Shown piece after piece: positions 25,621 to 33,980 of a stretch of 43,190 nt of DNA. Made by a program: the position numbers and the translations under genes. Within the stretch, counting starts at the first letter, position 1. Every line of letters starts with the position of its first letter. The notes beneath the pieces are model-generated. The model saw nothing but the letters and a program-made list of their open reading frames with translations, was not told the DNA's origin and made no database searches. Source of the DNA: Sphingobacterium sp. UBA5670 (GTDB lineage: Bacteria > Bacteroidota > Bacteroidia > Sphingobacteriales > Sphingobacteriaceae); contig NZ_DIIM01000001.1 of NCBI RefSeq assembly GCF_002420705.1, forward strand, positions 206,009 to 249,198, in the 5' to 3' direction.

Positions 25621-26643
25621 GTGAATAAAAAAACGACAATTTATGATATTGCCCGTGCGCTTGGTGTGACAGTCTCTACTGTATCACGCGCATTGAACAA
25701 TGTGCCTACGATCAGCGAGGCGACACGAAAACTAGTGCTCGACAAAGCCAAGGAATTGAATTATAGCGTCAATAAACTTGCATCGTCCCTTTCCTCGGGC
25801 AAATCCAATACAATTGGCGTTATTGTTCCGACCATGCAAATTCATTTTTTTGCGGAAGCCGTCCACAGTATTGAAAAAGAGCTGAAGAAACACAATTACA
25901 GCCTGTTGCTTTACCAGTCAAATGAATCGTTTGAAGATGAGGTCAATGGTGTAAAGACTTTGCTGGAGGCTCAAGTGGATGGCATCATTGCTTCACTATC
26001 CTTGGAAACCCAACAAACAAGCCACTTCCGGGAAGTCATCAACCAGCGCAAGTGCTTAATTATCTTTGACCGTACCCACAAGAATATTCCCGCTCCTGTC
26101 GTAAAACTCGACGATTTTAAAGCCGGCTATCTTGCAACGCAGCATCTGATCGAACAGGGCTATAGAAACATTGCTTTTATCACGACAGACAAAGAAATTT
26201 CTATTTTCCAGGATCGTTTTCATGGCTTCGAAGCAGCACTAAAAGAGGCTCAACTTCCCCAGCAGGAAGACTTTATTGTGCGTGGCGACTTATCTATTGA
26301 AGCCGGCATCAAAGGCACCGAACAGATTCTAAAATCTGCAATCCAACCAGACGCCTTTATTGGTGGCGATGACTTTACAGCCGTGGGGATTATACAGGCA
26401 CTCAAATCGGCAGATATCGCTATTCCGGCGACAGGTGTGATCGGTTTTGCAAACCAGACCTTTTCCTCTTTTATCACGCCTACACTATCAAGTATTGATC
26501 AACAGGCCAATAAAATGGGGGAAGAATGTGCCAAGCTCTTTCTCAAAATGGTTAAACAAAAAAATCCCTACGAAGCAATCGAACAAATTGTCCTTGATCC
26601 TTTATTGGTAAAAAGAAAATCTACCAACAGAATAGACAAATAA
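25621..26643 (+). CDS. LacI-family transcriptional regulator of xylose genes
   Basis: 340-residue repressor. Residues 4-50 form the LacI helix-turn-helix with TIYDIARALGVTVSTVSRAL plus hinge (KLASSLSSGKSNTIGVIVP). The rest is a periplasmic-binding-protein-like effector domain with the usual ending HQxEQG-type segments (LIEQGYRNIAFI) and SSIDQQANKMGEECAKLF. The start is a GTG at 25621; a TTACTTTG -7-like element at 25609-25616 suggests a nearly leaderless transcript. It is divergent from xylB-xylA-symporter with a palindromic operator between them, so xylose or xylulose is the likely inducer (inference; in B. subtilis XylR is a ROK protein, in E. coli an AraC type). Confidence 0.92.
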   Translation: MNKKTTIYDIARALGVTVSTVSRALNNVPTISEATRKLVLDKAKELNYSVNKLASSLSSGKSNTIGVIVPTMQIHFFAEAVHSIEKELKKHNYSLLLYQSNESFEDEVNGVKTLLEAQVDGIIASLSLETQQTSHFREVINQRKCLIIFDRTHKNIPAPVVKLDDFKAGYLATQHLIEQGYRNIAFITTDKEISIFQDRFHGFEAALKEAQLPQQEDFIVRGDLSIEAGIKGTEQILKSAIQPDAFIGGDDFTAVGIIQALKSADIAIPATGVIGFANQTFSSFITPTLSSIDQQANKMGEECAKLFLKMVKQKNPYEAIEQIVLDPLLVKRKSTNRIDK

Positions 26644-26647
26644 TCAG

Positions 26648-26655
26648 TACCTTTG
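26648..26655 (+). promoter_or_regulatory. -7 promoter element before the tandem membrane proteins
   Basis: TACCTTTG fits TAnnTTTG and lies 5 bases after the regulator stop and 16 bases before the ATG at 26671. No clear TTG is seen upstream, so this internal promoter is tentative. Confidence 0.4.
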
Positions 26656-26670
26656 CCTAAATTTACTTCA

Positions 26671-27228
26671 ATGCAAGCCCGGCAGAAATTTAGGACAGTA
26701 AGCATCTGCTTATTATTTGTCATTCAGGCCCTTTTTTTAGTGGCCATCTTTGTAGAAAATACGCATTCATATATTGTATTAGCCTTTATCGGCCTATTAT
26801 CCTTACTGATCCTATACAGTTATCTCAGGTCGCCCATTCATCATCACAGGCATGAATATGAATCGATTAAAATTGCTATTTGGGTACCTATAGGAGCAAT
26901 TACATCCTACTATTTCAATCAGATCTTCGGTTTGGGTCCTGTTTTGGGGGCTGCGCTTACAGGCACCATCGCCTCGTTTATTCCCAACATCAACAAAAAT
27001 TCAACCTATCTACCCCACCTTCCGGCAGCAATTTATTGCGGTGCATTTGTAGGGATGTCCAATGCGCAGGTGGCCCATGGTTTCTCTTTTATTTTAGCAG
27101 CCAGCATTTTCACCGCGATCTTTCTCATTGTATCGAAGAGTCTCTTAAATGGCGTTGGCGGTAAACTGGGCACATTGGCCTTCCTGGGCGTTTCACTTAC
27201 CTACTTATTGTTGTACCTTTTTAAGTAA
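26671..27228 (+). CDS. Integral membrane protein, tandem paralogue A
   Basis: I do not recognise a named family. 185 residues with about seven hydrophobic segments: two N-terminal ones (ICLLFVIQALFLVAIFV and SYIVLAFIGLLSLLILYSYL), a His-rich cytoplasmic loop (SPIHHHRHEYE), and then a five-segment domain. That domain is homologous to the next gene: shared pieces include SYYFN, FIPN, PAAIYCGAFVGMS, IFTAIFLIVSK and GGKLGTLAFLG, against TYYVN, FFPQ, PPIFIGASFIGMVS, IFTTILLNTSK and GGALGTSACIA in gene B. The ATG at 26671 is chosen over a TTG at 26653 that overlaps the promoter element. Gene B starts one base after its stop. Function unknown; a transporter or an accessory membrane pair is possible. 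Confidence 0.8.
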   Translation: MQARQKFRTVSICLLFVIQALFLVAIFVENTHSYIVLAFIGLLSLLILYSYLRSPIHHHRHEYESIKIAIWVPIGAITSYYFNQIFGLGPVLGAALTGTIASFIPNINKNSTYLPHLPAAIYCGAFVGMSNAQVAHGFSFILAASIFTAIFLIVSKSLLNGVGGKLGTLAFLGVSLTYLLLYLFK

Positions 27229-27229
27229 T

Positions 27230-27703
27230 ATGGAAACATTTATTTTATACCTAGTTGGCATCATCGGGAGCACGGCGACATACTATGTTAACACCAAGTT
27301 TCACCAAGGGGCAGTGCGTTCGTCGGCATTGCTGACCTTACTTGTCGCAGGTTTTCTACATTTCTTCCCACAAAGTGTTTCTCCTCATCTCGCACAGTAC
27401 ATTCCCCCTATTTTTATAGGCGCGTCATTTATAGGCATGGTATCAAAAAATCAGCTATCCACTTATTTCGGCCTTGCCCTTGCCGGCATTATCTTTACGA
27501 CGATTCTGCTTAACACAAGTAAGTTTTTTACAGGCTATGGTGGAGCACTGGGGACGTCGGCCTGTATTGCACTTTTGGTTGTCTTAAGCATTCCTTATTT
27601 CAAATCACCACGAAAAATGACCGTTGGATTTCTGCAGCTTCGCAAAACAATCTTAAAAAAACCACGGAAAGTTTCAAAAAGACGAGTAGATTTGTTTAAA
27701 TAA
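27230..27703 (+). CDS. Integral membrane protein, tandem paralogue B
   Basis: 157 residues with five hydrophobic segments, matching the C-terminal five-segment part of the previous gene, so the two look like products of an old tandem duplication that may form a heterodimer (inference). The protein ends in a basic tail (LRKTILKKPRKVSKRRVD), expected in the cytoplasm. The ATG at 27230 lies one base after the paralogue A stop codon, so translation is probably coupled. A longer reading frame upstream is a shadow of paralogue A. The BNR-repeat protein begins 14 bases after its stop. No catalytic or known transport motif is visible. Confidence 0.8.
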   Translation: METFILYLVGIIGSTATYYVNTKFHQGAVRSSALLTLLVAGFLHFFPQSVSPHLAQYIPPIFIGASFIGMVSKNQLSTYFGLALAGIIFTTILLNTSKFFTGYGGALGTSACIALLVVLSIPYFKSPRKMTVGFLQLRKTILKKPRKVSKRRVDLFK

Positions 27704-27716
27704 ACAGCATACCCAC

Positions 27717-28739
27717 ATGAAACCTTCATATCTGATCTTCATTATCCAAATCTTCTTTCTGAACCTCCTAAATGCTCAGCAAGCTACGATTAATATTGTC
27801 AATCAAGAACGCAACAGCAGCTATCGGGGGCTAAGTGTCGTCGATGATGAAACCGTTTGGGTAAGTGGCAGCAACGGTACTGTAGGCTTAAGTACGGATG
27901 CCGGAAAAAACTGGCAGTGGGTCAATCCCATAGGTTATGAAAAAATCGATTTTAGAGATATCGAAGCATTTGATGAGAATGAAGCCCTTATTATTTCGGC
28001 CGGTTCGCCTGCCATTATCTTAAGTACACAGGATGGTGGCCGAAGCTGGAAGGAAGTATTCAGTGACAAACGACCGGAGATATTTTATGATGGATTTGCA
28101 TTTACATCAAAAGGTGTAGGAATTGCTTTTGGAGACGCCATTCATGGAAAAATGCCTTTATTGAAAAGCGTTGATTTCGGAAAGTCTTGGAAAGATATAT
28201 CTGCGAATATGCACTTTGCCATCGCCGATGGGGAAGCAGGCTTTGCGGCGAGCGGAACATCCATCTACTGCGATGACCATGGCACCTACTGGATTGCTAC
28301 CGGTGGAACTGTAGCCAATATATACAGCAGCGCAGATCAGGGCAGCACATGGAAGCGTTACAGTTGCCCCATGATTCAGGGAAAAAATAGCACGGGTCCT
28401 TTTTCGGTCGCATTTTACACATCAAAAACCGGCATTGTGGTGGGCGGCGATTACAAGGAAGATAAAAATAAAGACAAAAACAGCCTTTTGACCAACGACG
28501 GCGGCAAGACATGGTTTGCACCAGAGACAGCCCCTGCTGGCTTTAAGTCGGCAGTCATTTATCTCTCCAAAAAACAACTGATCTGCACAGGTACCTCGGG
28601 TACAGACCACTCGAATGACGGGGGTAAAAACTGGACAGCTATCGGAAAGGAAAGCTTCAATGCCGTTCAAAAAGCCAAAAAAGGTCAAGCCATATTTCTG
28701 GCAGGAGATAAAGGAAAAATAGCGAAATTAGCATTATAG
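27717..28739 (+). CDS. BNR/YCF48-like repeat protein, exported
   Basis: 340-residue secreted or periplasmic protein with signal peptide (MKPSYLIFIIQIFFLNLLNA) and a beta-propeller built from Asp-box repeats. The boxes are STDAGKNWQWV (about 59-69), STQDGGRSWKEV (103-114), SVDFGKSWKDI, SADQGSTWKRY, TNDGGKTWFAP and SNDGGKNWTAI, spaced about 40-50 residues apart. Such propellers resemble YCF48 and are often annotated as oxidoreductase or BNR-repeat protein in Bacteroidota, but no enzyme signature is present. It directly follows the two tandem membrane proteins, suggesting joint expression; the link may or may not be functional. Confidence 0.88.
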   Translation: MKPSYLIFIIQIFFLNLLNAQQATINIVNQERNSSYRGLSVVDDETVWVSGSNGTVGLSTDAGKNWQWVNPIGYEKIDFRDIEAFDENEALIISAGSPAIILSTQDGGRSWKEVFSDKRPEIFYDGFAFTSKGVGIAFGDAIHGKMPLLKSVDFGKSWKDISANMHFAIADGEAGFAASGTSIYCDDHGTYWIATGGTVANIYSSADQGSTWKRYSCPMIQGKNSTGPFSVAFYTSKTGIVVGGDYKEDKNKDKNSLLTNDGGKTWFAPETAPAGFKSAVIYLSKKQLICTGTSGTDHSNDGGKNWTAIGKESFNAVQKAKKGQAIFLAGDKGKIAKLAL

Positions 28740-28757
28740 GCTAATTCGCTATTTTTT
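28715..28757. terminator. Terminator overlapping the end of the BNR gene
   Basis: Stem of AAAAATAGCGAAATTAGC (28715-28732) with GCTAATTCGCTATTTTT (28740-28756), one A bulged, followed by T. The left arm is inside the last codons of the BNR gene and the stop lies in the loop. T-runs on both strands allow bidirectional use, ending also the antiporter gene on the minus strand. Confidence 0.75.
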
Positions 28758-28837
28758 GCACCTCTGCACGCTATTTCTTACAACACTGGAGCTAGGTTTC
28801 GCAGTGCAAAAACCGAGATATACTCACTTATCAACAA

Positions 28838-30913
28838 CTACTTGCGCGACAAACGCGATTCCTCCAAATCCAAGGAATACTCCATTTCTTTGATAACATC
28901 ACTATCGTAAGCCTTACTTTCTTTGATTTTGTACAATCCATCGCGACGTAAAGCTAAAAGTTCCAGCATAATTTTATTGTACAAGCCTCTAACAGCAGAA
29001 AGCTGAGCACGCGTGTCCTCCTCCTTGGCACGCTCGGATGCATTTACACTCCGGACAATCTGCTCTTTGACGCGGGCAATTGTCTCATATTCCAGCATTT
29101 CCTTTCCATAATGCTTATCTAAATAAGCAATAGATTCTTTGCCAAGACGGACACGGATCTCATCTATCTGTTCTTCCATCGAAGCTTGTTCATCGACCTC
29201 TTCAATTTTAATCAGTTTGATCAGCAATGGCAGGGTAAGCCCTTGAAAAACAAGTGTCACCAAAATAACCACAAAAGTAATAAACAAGATCAGGTTACGG
29301 TGCGGAAAAGCAGTTCCATCGTATAAGGTTAAAGGGATCGCCAAAGCTGAAGCCAAAGAAACCACACCTCGCATGCCGGCCCAGCCTACAACCAAAGGCA
29401 ACTTCCAGCCTGGACTCTTTTCCTTGATACGGACGCGTTTGAACAATATTCTAGGAACAAAGGCGGAGAGGTACACCGCAATTAATCGCAATACAATCAC
29501 GATCACACAAATAGCCAATGCATAGTCAATCGCTTCCTCCATGGAGTATTCACCCAAACCATTGATGATCACCGGGAGTTCAAGTCCAATTAAAATAAAG
29601 ACAAATCCATTTAATAGAAAACCCACTGTCGCCCAAACCTCCTTCGTTTGGATGCGTGTATGGTAATTGAGGTAATCACCTGCTCGGAAGGAAAGAAACA
29701 GTCCCCCACTGACTACAGCTAAAACTCCGGACCATTCAAAATGCTCCGCAACAATATACATCAGGTACGGCGCAATAAGGGTTATGGGTGTTGAAATACT
29801 CGACGACTTAGCAACATAACGTAGGAATATATAGAGGATGTGACCGATAACCAGACCAACGACAACACCCATGACCGATAACATCAGAAACTGCGTCGTC
29901 GCATTGCTCATCACAAACTGGCCTGTAAGAATCGCAATGGATGCAAATCTAAATACCGTCAATGAGGCTGCATCATTCACCAGGCTTTCCCCTTCCAATA
30001 TCGCAATTCCCCGTTTAGGAATGCTTACCCCTTTCAGGACAGAACTCGCTGCCACCGCATCCGGAGGAGAGATAATGCCTCCCAGCAGAAAGCCTAGCGC
30101 TAATGTAAACCCAGGAATAATACTGACCGAAAAGTAGGCAATCGCCAGCGATGTAAAGAACACTAAACCAAAGCCCATGATAAAAATAGACCGTCGCCAC
30201 TTCAGAAAATTCCCCCAATTGGTATACCAGGCTGCTTCAAAAAGTAAGGGTGGCAAAAATACCATAAATACGATATCAGGATCAACACTTATGACAGGAG
30301 CCCCGGGGATCAACGAGATCACAAGTCCGCCAATAACCAACAGAATGGGGTAAGAAATTTTTAAGCGCTGGCTCAGCACAAATAACATGGCCATAAAGAA
30401 AAACAGCACCATCACCAATAAGAGGTTGCTATGAATTTTCTGGCCGGCCTTTCCGCCCACTGCTGCCTTTACATCCGCATAGGGAGCCGACATGGACATG
30501 CTATATTGACGAAGCTTCCACTCACTGCCCAGCTTGCTCAACACGCCCACGCCACGAAAAGACTTGGTATTGATCTTAAAAGTTTCATCAAACCAAGCTA
30601 TTGTGCTATCTGCATTAAAACTGATATGCCGTTTATCATAGCTGTAAGTCCAGGCATTTTTGGGATTAAAATATTGGTCAGAAAACTTATCAATATGCGC
30701 TTTATCCCATCGCTCGTCATGATCCGTCCCCAAAATAATACCATCCGAAGCAATGACATTCAAGAAAGGGCCATACTTTACCTCGCCCGAAGATTTGTGC
30801 CATTGATCTAACACCCTATTGATTTCTTCTACAGGTTGCTGGGCACTTGTTGGCAAGGCAAATAAAATTAAACTAAGAAAACAATACGTACTTAAAATGA
30901 TCGTTCTAATCAT
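28838..30913 (-). CDS. SnoaL/NTF2-like domain fused to CPA1 Na+/H+ antiporter
   Basis: 691 residues. A signal peptide (SLILFALPTSA) precedes an NTF2/SnoaL_3-like domain at about 27-143, ending GVGVLSKLGSEWKLRQYSMS, the usual final strands of that fold. A linker follows. From about 160 it is a CPA1 (NhaP/NHE-like) antiporter with about 12 membrane segments, SPPDAVAAS at 282-290 and the EGESLVNDAASL motif at 307-317 carrying the ND pair used for ion exchange. A helical cytoplasmic tail of about 120 residues ends it. The N-terminal domain should be periplasmic. Fusion of such a domain to an antiporter is unusual. It could sense a ligand or gate the transporter (inference). Confidence 0.9.
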   Translation of the reverse strand: MIRTIILSTYCFLSLILFALPTSAQQPVEEINRVLDQWHKSSGEVKYGPFLNVIASDGIILGTDHDERWDKAHIDKFSDQYFNPKNAWTYSYDKRHISFNADSTIAWFDETFKINTKSFRGVGVLSKLGSEWKLRQYSMSMSAPYADVKAAVGGKAGQKIHSNLLLVMVLFFFMAMLFVLSQRLKISYPILLVIGGLVISLIPGAPVISVDPDIVFMVFLPPLLFEAAWYTNWGNFLKWRRSIFIMGFGLVFFTSLAIAYFSVSIIPGFTLALGFLLGGIISPPDAVAASSVLKGVSIPKRGIAILEGESLVNDAASLTVFRFASIAILTGQFVMSNATTQFLMLSVMGVVVGLVIGHILYIFLRYVAKSSSISTPITLIAPYLMYIVAEHFEWSGVLAVVSGGLFLSFRAGDYLNYHTRIQTKEVWATVGFLLNGFVFILIGLELPVIINGLGEYSMEEAIDYALAICVIVIVLRLIAVYLSAFVPRILFKRVRIKEKSPGWKLPLVVGWAGMRGVVSLASALAIPLTLYDGTAFPHRNLILFITFVVILVTLVFQGLTLPLLIKLIKIEEVDEQASMEEQIDEIRVRLGKESIAYLDKHYGKEMLEYETIARVKEQIVRSVNASERAKEEDTRAQLSAVRGLYNKIMLELLALRRDGLYKIKESKAYDSDVIKEMEYSLDLEESRLSRK

Positions 30914-30970
30914 AAATTCTAAAACATCTTAATATCTAGGACTATGTTATACTACTCAGATTAGTCCTAA

Positions 30971-31000
30971 AACAAAAAGCTGCAGATGCAGCTTTTTGTT
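30971..31000 (-). terminator. Terminator of glmM
   Basis: AACAAAAAGCTGCA (30971-30984) and TGCAGCTTTTTGTT (30987-31000) form a perfect inverted repeat with a very small loop, directly beyond the stop codon of glmM. The minus-strand tail is T-rich. Confidence 0.85.
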
Positions 31001-31001
31001 T

Positions 31002-32384
31002 CTATTTAATTATTTCTTCAATTTCTCTGATAATCTTCTGCGCGATCTGCTCAGCAGCTTCGGGCGTCGGTCCCTCAGAATAGATCCGAATAATCGGTTC
31101 GGTATTCGACTTGCGCAAATGGACCCACTCATTTTCGAAGTCTATTTTCAGTCCATCAATTGTTGAATGGTCTTCATTTTTATATTTTTCCTCCATTTTG
31201 GCCAATAGATTATCAATATCCAATTCCGGAGTTAAGGTGATCTTGTTTTTCGACATAAAATACTGCGGTAAAGAAGCACGGTACTCTGATGCTTTTTTAC
31301 CTATTTTGGCCAAGTGTGTCAAGAAGATAGCCACACCAACCAACGCATCACGGCCGTAGTGGGATGCAGGATATATGACACCGCCATTTCCTTCGCCACC
31401 GATGACAGCATCGACTTCTTTCATTTTTGTCACCACATTTACTTCACCAACAGCCGCCGCATAATACTCACCACCATGCGCATGCGTTACATCGCGCAAT
31501 GCACGTGTGGAAGACAAATTGGAAACTGTATTTCCTTTCTTATGCTGCAATAGGTAATCCGCTACAGCAACTAACGTATATTCTTCACCAAATAACTCAC
31601 CATCCTCCATCATGAAGACCAATCGGTCTACATCCGGATCCACAGCAATACCCAAGTCAGCTTTGTTTTCAAGAACTGCAGCGGATAAATCCGTCAAATG
31701 TTCTTTCAATGGTTCTGGATTATGCGGAAATTGACCATTGGGTTCACAATGAATTTTATAGACTGTCTGTACACCGAGCGCATCCAACAGAGCTGGTATA
31801 AATGTACCACCGGTACTGTTGACGGCATCCAGAGCAATTTTAAAATTAGCCGCTTTGATCGCTTCTTTATCTACATATTCTAAGGCCAATACAGCGTCAA
31901 CATGTTTCTGTAAATAAGAATAATCTTTATGAACCTGCCCGATCTCTTCTACTTCCGAGAAGTCGAAGTCTAAGGATTCGCCAAGCGCCAATACTTCTTG
32001 TCCTTCAACATCTGAAATAAACTCTCCCTTTGCATTCAACAACTTCAGCGCATTCCATTGGCCCGGGTTGTGTGAAGCCGTTAAAATAATACCACCGGCT
32101 GCCTTTTCCATAGGCACAGCAATTTCTACCGTCGGAGTTGTTGAAAGACCTAAATCAACTACATCAACACCGATACTTTGCAAGGTACCAATCACCAAAT
32201 TACTGACCATCTCTCCGGAAACGCGTGCATCTCTTCCTACCACAATTTTTTTGATGCCACTCTGTTTGACAATTATTTTGCCGTATGCGGCTGTAAACTT
32301 AACGATATCTATCGGGGTAAGTGCCTCTCCAGCACGCCCACCTATCGTACCACGTATTCCTGATATTGATTTAATTAAAGTCAT
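31002..32384 (-). CDS. glmM: Phosphoglucosamine mutase
   Basis: 460-residue alpha-D-phosphohexomutase that makes glucosamine-1-phosphate for peptidoglycan and lipopolysaccharide precursors; a phosphomannomutase activity cannot be excluded. The active-site phosphoserine is Ser104 in LTASHNPGQW; the metal-binding loop is AVDPDVDRLVF; the sugar-specificity loop is IGGEGNGGVIYP (Bacteroidota GlmM-type); the phosphate-binding loop is RKSNTEPIIRIYSEG. The start MTLIKSISGIRGT is typical for the family. Monocistronic on the minus strand, with an intrinsic terminator beyond the stop codon. It is divergent from the PAP2 gene, with palindromes in between. Confidence 0.93.
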   Translation of the reverse strand: MTLIKSISGIRGTIGGRAGEALTPIDIVKFTAAYGKIIVKQSGIKKIVVGRDARVSGEMVSNLVIGTLQSIGVDVVDLGLSTTPTVEIAVPMEKAAGGIILTASHNPGQWNALKLLNAKGEFISDVEGQEVLALGESLDFDFSEVEEIGQVHKDYSYLQKHVDAVLALEYVDKEAIKAANFKIALDAVNSTGGTFIPALLDALGVQTVYKIHCEPNGQFPHNPEPLKEHLTDLSAAVLENKADLGIAVDPDVDRLVFMMEDGELFGEEYTLVAVADYLLQHKKGNTVSNLSSTRALRDVTHAHGGEYYAAAVGEVNVVTKMKEVDAVIGGEGNGGVIYPASHYGRDALVGVAIFLTHLAKIGKKASEYRASLPQYFMSKNKITLTPELDIDNLLAKMEEKYKNEDHSTIDGLKIDFENEWVHLRKSNTEPIIRIYSEGPTPEAAEQIAQKIIREIEEIIK

Positions 32385-32471
32385 TTCTCTTGAATTGATT
32401 AACGTGTAAATTTAGCACAATGCCAATAAAATATCGAATTAAAATTATAATTAATGAATATTTAACGTATA

Positions 32472-32506
32472 TTTGTTGCAACAAAGTTGTTTTTAAAAGA
32501 AACAAC
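32472..32506. repeat. Palindrome and hairpin between glmM and the PAP2 gene
   Basis: TTTGTTGCAACAAA (32472-32485) is a perfect 14-base palindrome that overlaps a TATATTTG -7-like element (32468-32475). GTTGTTT (32486-32492) and AAACAAC (32500-32506) then form a hairpin. Further -7-like TACTTTTG lies at 32528-32535. This may be an operator region for the divergent genes, or chance in AT-rich DNA. Confidence 0.4.
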
Positions 32507-32584
32507 CGTTTGCAATGAAATTATTTTTACTTTTGAAAAACGAGTTTTTTAAAGTTTGGGATTTCATTGTCATCAGCAACATTT

Positions 32585-33166
32585 ATGATTCAACAATTAG
32601 TACACATCGATCAAGAGATTTTTCTGGCCATTAATCAGGGCTTGAGTAACCCTGTGTTTGATTGGCTATTGCCTATTTTGCGCAATCCATATACCTGGGC
32701 ACCTTTGTATTTATTTTTGATCATCTTTTTCATTAAGACTTATGGAAAAACAGGTATCCTAATTGTTGTCATGACCTTGGTTACTTTCGGTATTTCCGAT
32801 GGTATATCATCTCATTTGATCAAAAAGACTGTAAAAAGGATACGACCATGCAATGACGTGGAGTTTAAAGAAAATGTCAACATCCGCGTACGCTGTGGTT
32901 CGGGCTTTAGCTTTACCTCCTCCCATGCGGCCAATCATTTTTCTCTTGCTTTTTTCTGGATTGTACTTTTCCGGAGGAGATGGAAATATGTACTATGGCT
33001 TTGTATTGCCTGGGCGACCCTAATTTCAGTCTCTCAAATTTATGTTGGTGTTCATTACCCGTTTGATGTGCTCTGTGGTTCGGCCTTAGGTATCCTGGTC
33101 GGTTTGGCTACAGGCTACTTATTCAAACGCTTTGTACCTAGCTTTTTTAAAACTGAACAAGTATAA
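32585..33166 (+). CDS. PAP2 family phosphatase
   Basis: 193-residue membrane phosphatase with five or six membrane segments, likely acting on undecaprenyl diphosphate or phosphatidyl phosphates at the periplasmic face. The phosphatase triad motifs are KKTVKRIRPCND (KxxxxxxRP), FTSSHAANH (in place of PSGH) and VSQIYVGVHYPFD (SRxxxxxHxxxD with Gln for Arg). Both catalytic His residues are kept; the replaced Arg and the altered second motif are unusual and could change activity. The start at 32585 (MIQQLVHIDQE) is preferred over 32567. The stop overlaps the ATG of the ZIP gene by one base, so translation is coupled. Confidence 0.85.
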   Translation: MIQQLVHIDQEIFLAINQGLSNPVFDWLLPILRNPYTWAPLYLFLIIFFIKTYGKTGILIVVMTLVTFGISDGISSHLIKKTVKRIRPCNDVEFKENVNIRVRCGSGFSFTSSHAANHFSLAFFWIVLFRRRWKYVLWLCIAWATLISVSQIYVGVHYPFDVLCGSALGILVGLATGYLFKRFVPSFFKTEQV

Positions 33167-33975
33167 TGAATTCAATTTTATTGATTTTAATTTTATTCAT
33201 ACCTGCATTTGCAAGTGGAATTGCCGTATTTTTTGTACAGAAGAAAGGAACGAATTTTCTTAAGCTCATCCTTTCTTTCAGTGGAGCCTATTTATTCTCC
33301 ATAACCGTACTTCATCTTATTCCACATGTCTATCAATCCAACAATACTTCACCTGAAGTACTAGGCATATATGTGCTTGCAGGATTTCTCTTTCAGCTCT
33401 TTCTTGAGCAGTTTTCGCAAGGGATAGAGCATGGCCATATTCATGCGGACAATGAGCATGGTCACCACAGCCATCGTTTTCCAATCGGTATTATGTTCAG
33501 CCTCTGTCTACATGCATTTCTGGAGGGGATGCCACTTGCAGCGACGCATCAGACTGAACTCGCACTAGGCATATCGATTCACCACATCCCAGCTGCATTC
33601 GCATTGGGAAGTATCTTAATAAGCACGCATTTAAAGAAAAATACCATCCTTATTACACTGGCCTTATTTGCCGCTATGACCCCCTTTGGGTTTTTACTGA
33701 GCAAGGCCATCAGTGCGGGAGAAGTAGGCAATATTCAGCAGTATTTTGATAAAATCATGGCGGTGGTTATCGGTATTTTCTTGCACATCTCCACGACGAT
33801 ACTTTTTGAATCTGGCTCCATTGACCACCATAAATTCAATAAAAAGAAAATGATTGCTGTTATTGCCGGTGTGGCTATAGCACTTGGAAGTTTCTTATTT
33901 GTAGGGGAACATGATCATGGGCACGATCAGCATCAACAACCGCATGATCATGAACATCATGACCATGCGCATTAA
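33166..33975 (+). CDS. ZIP family metal transporter
   Basis: 269-residue inner-membrane transporter of the ZIP (SLC39) family, moving Zn2+ or Fe2+ into the cytoplasm. About eight hydrophobic segments; the metal-site helices contain HAFLEGMPL and SIHHIPAAFALGS, corresponding to the conserved His and Glu ligands of TM4 and TM5. A His-rich loop (HGHIHADNEHGHHSHRF) lies in the middle and the C-terminus is a His/Asp-rich tail (GEHDHGHDQHQQPHDHEHHD), both likely metal-binding. It is coupled to the PAP2 gene (one-base overlap) and converges with the MarR gene five bases away. Confidence 0.9.
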   Translation: MNSILLILILFIPAFASGIAVFFVQKKGTNFLKLILSFSGAYLFSITVLHLIPHVYQSNNTSPEVLGIYVLAGFLFQLFLEQFSQGIEHGHIHADNEHGHHSHRFPIGIMFSLCLHAFLEGMPLAATHQTELALGISIHHIPAAFALGSILISTHLKKNTILITLALFAAMTPFGFLLSKAISAGEVGNIQQYFDKIMAVVIGIFLHISTTILFESGSIDHHKFNKKKMIAVIAGVAIALGSFLFVGEHDHGHDQHQQPHDHEHHDHAH

Positions 33976-33980
33976 TTTCT

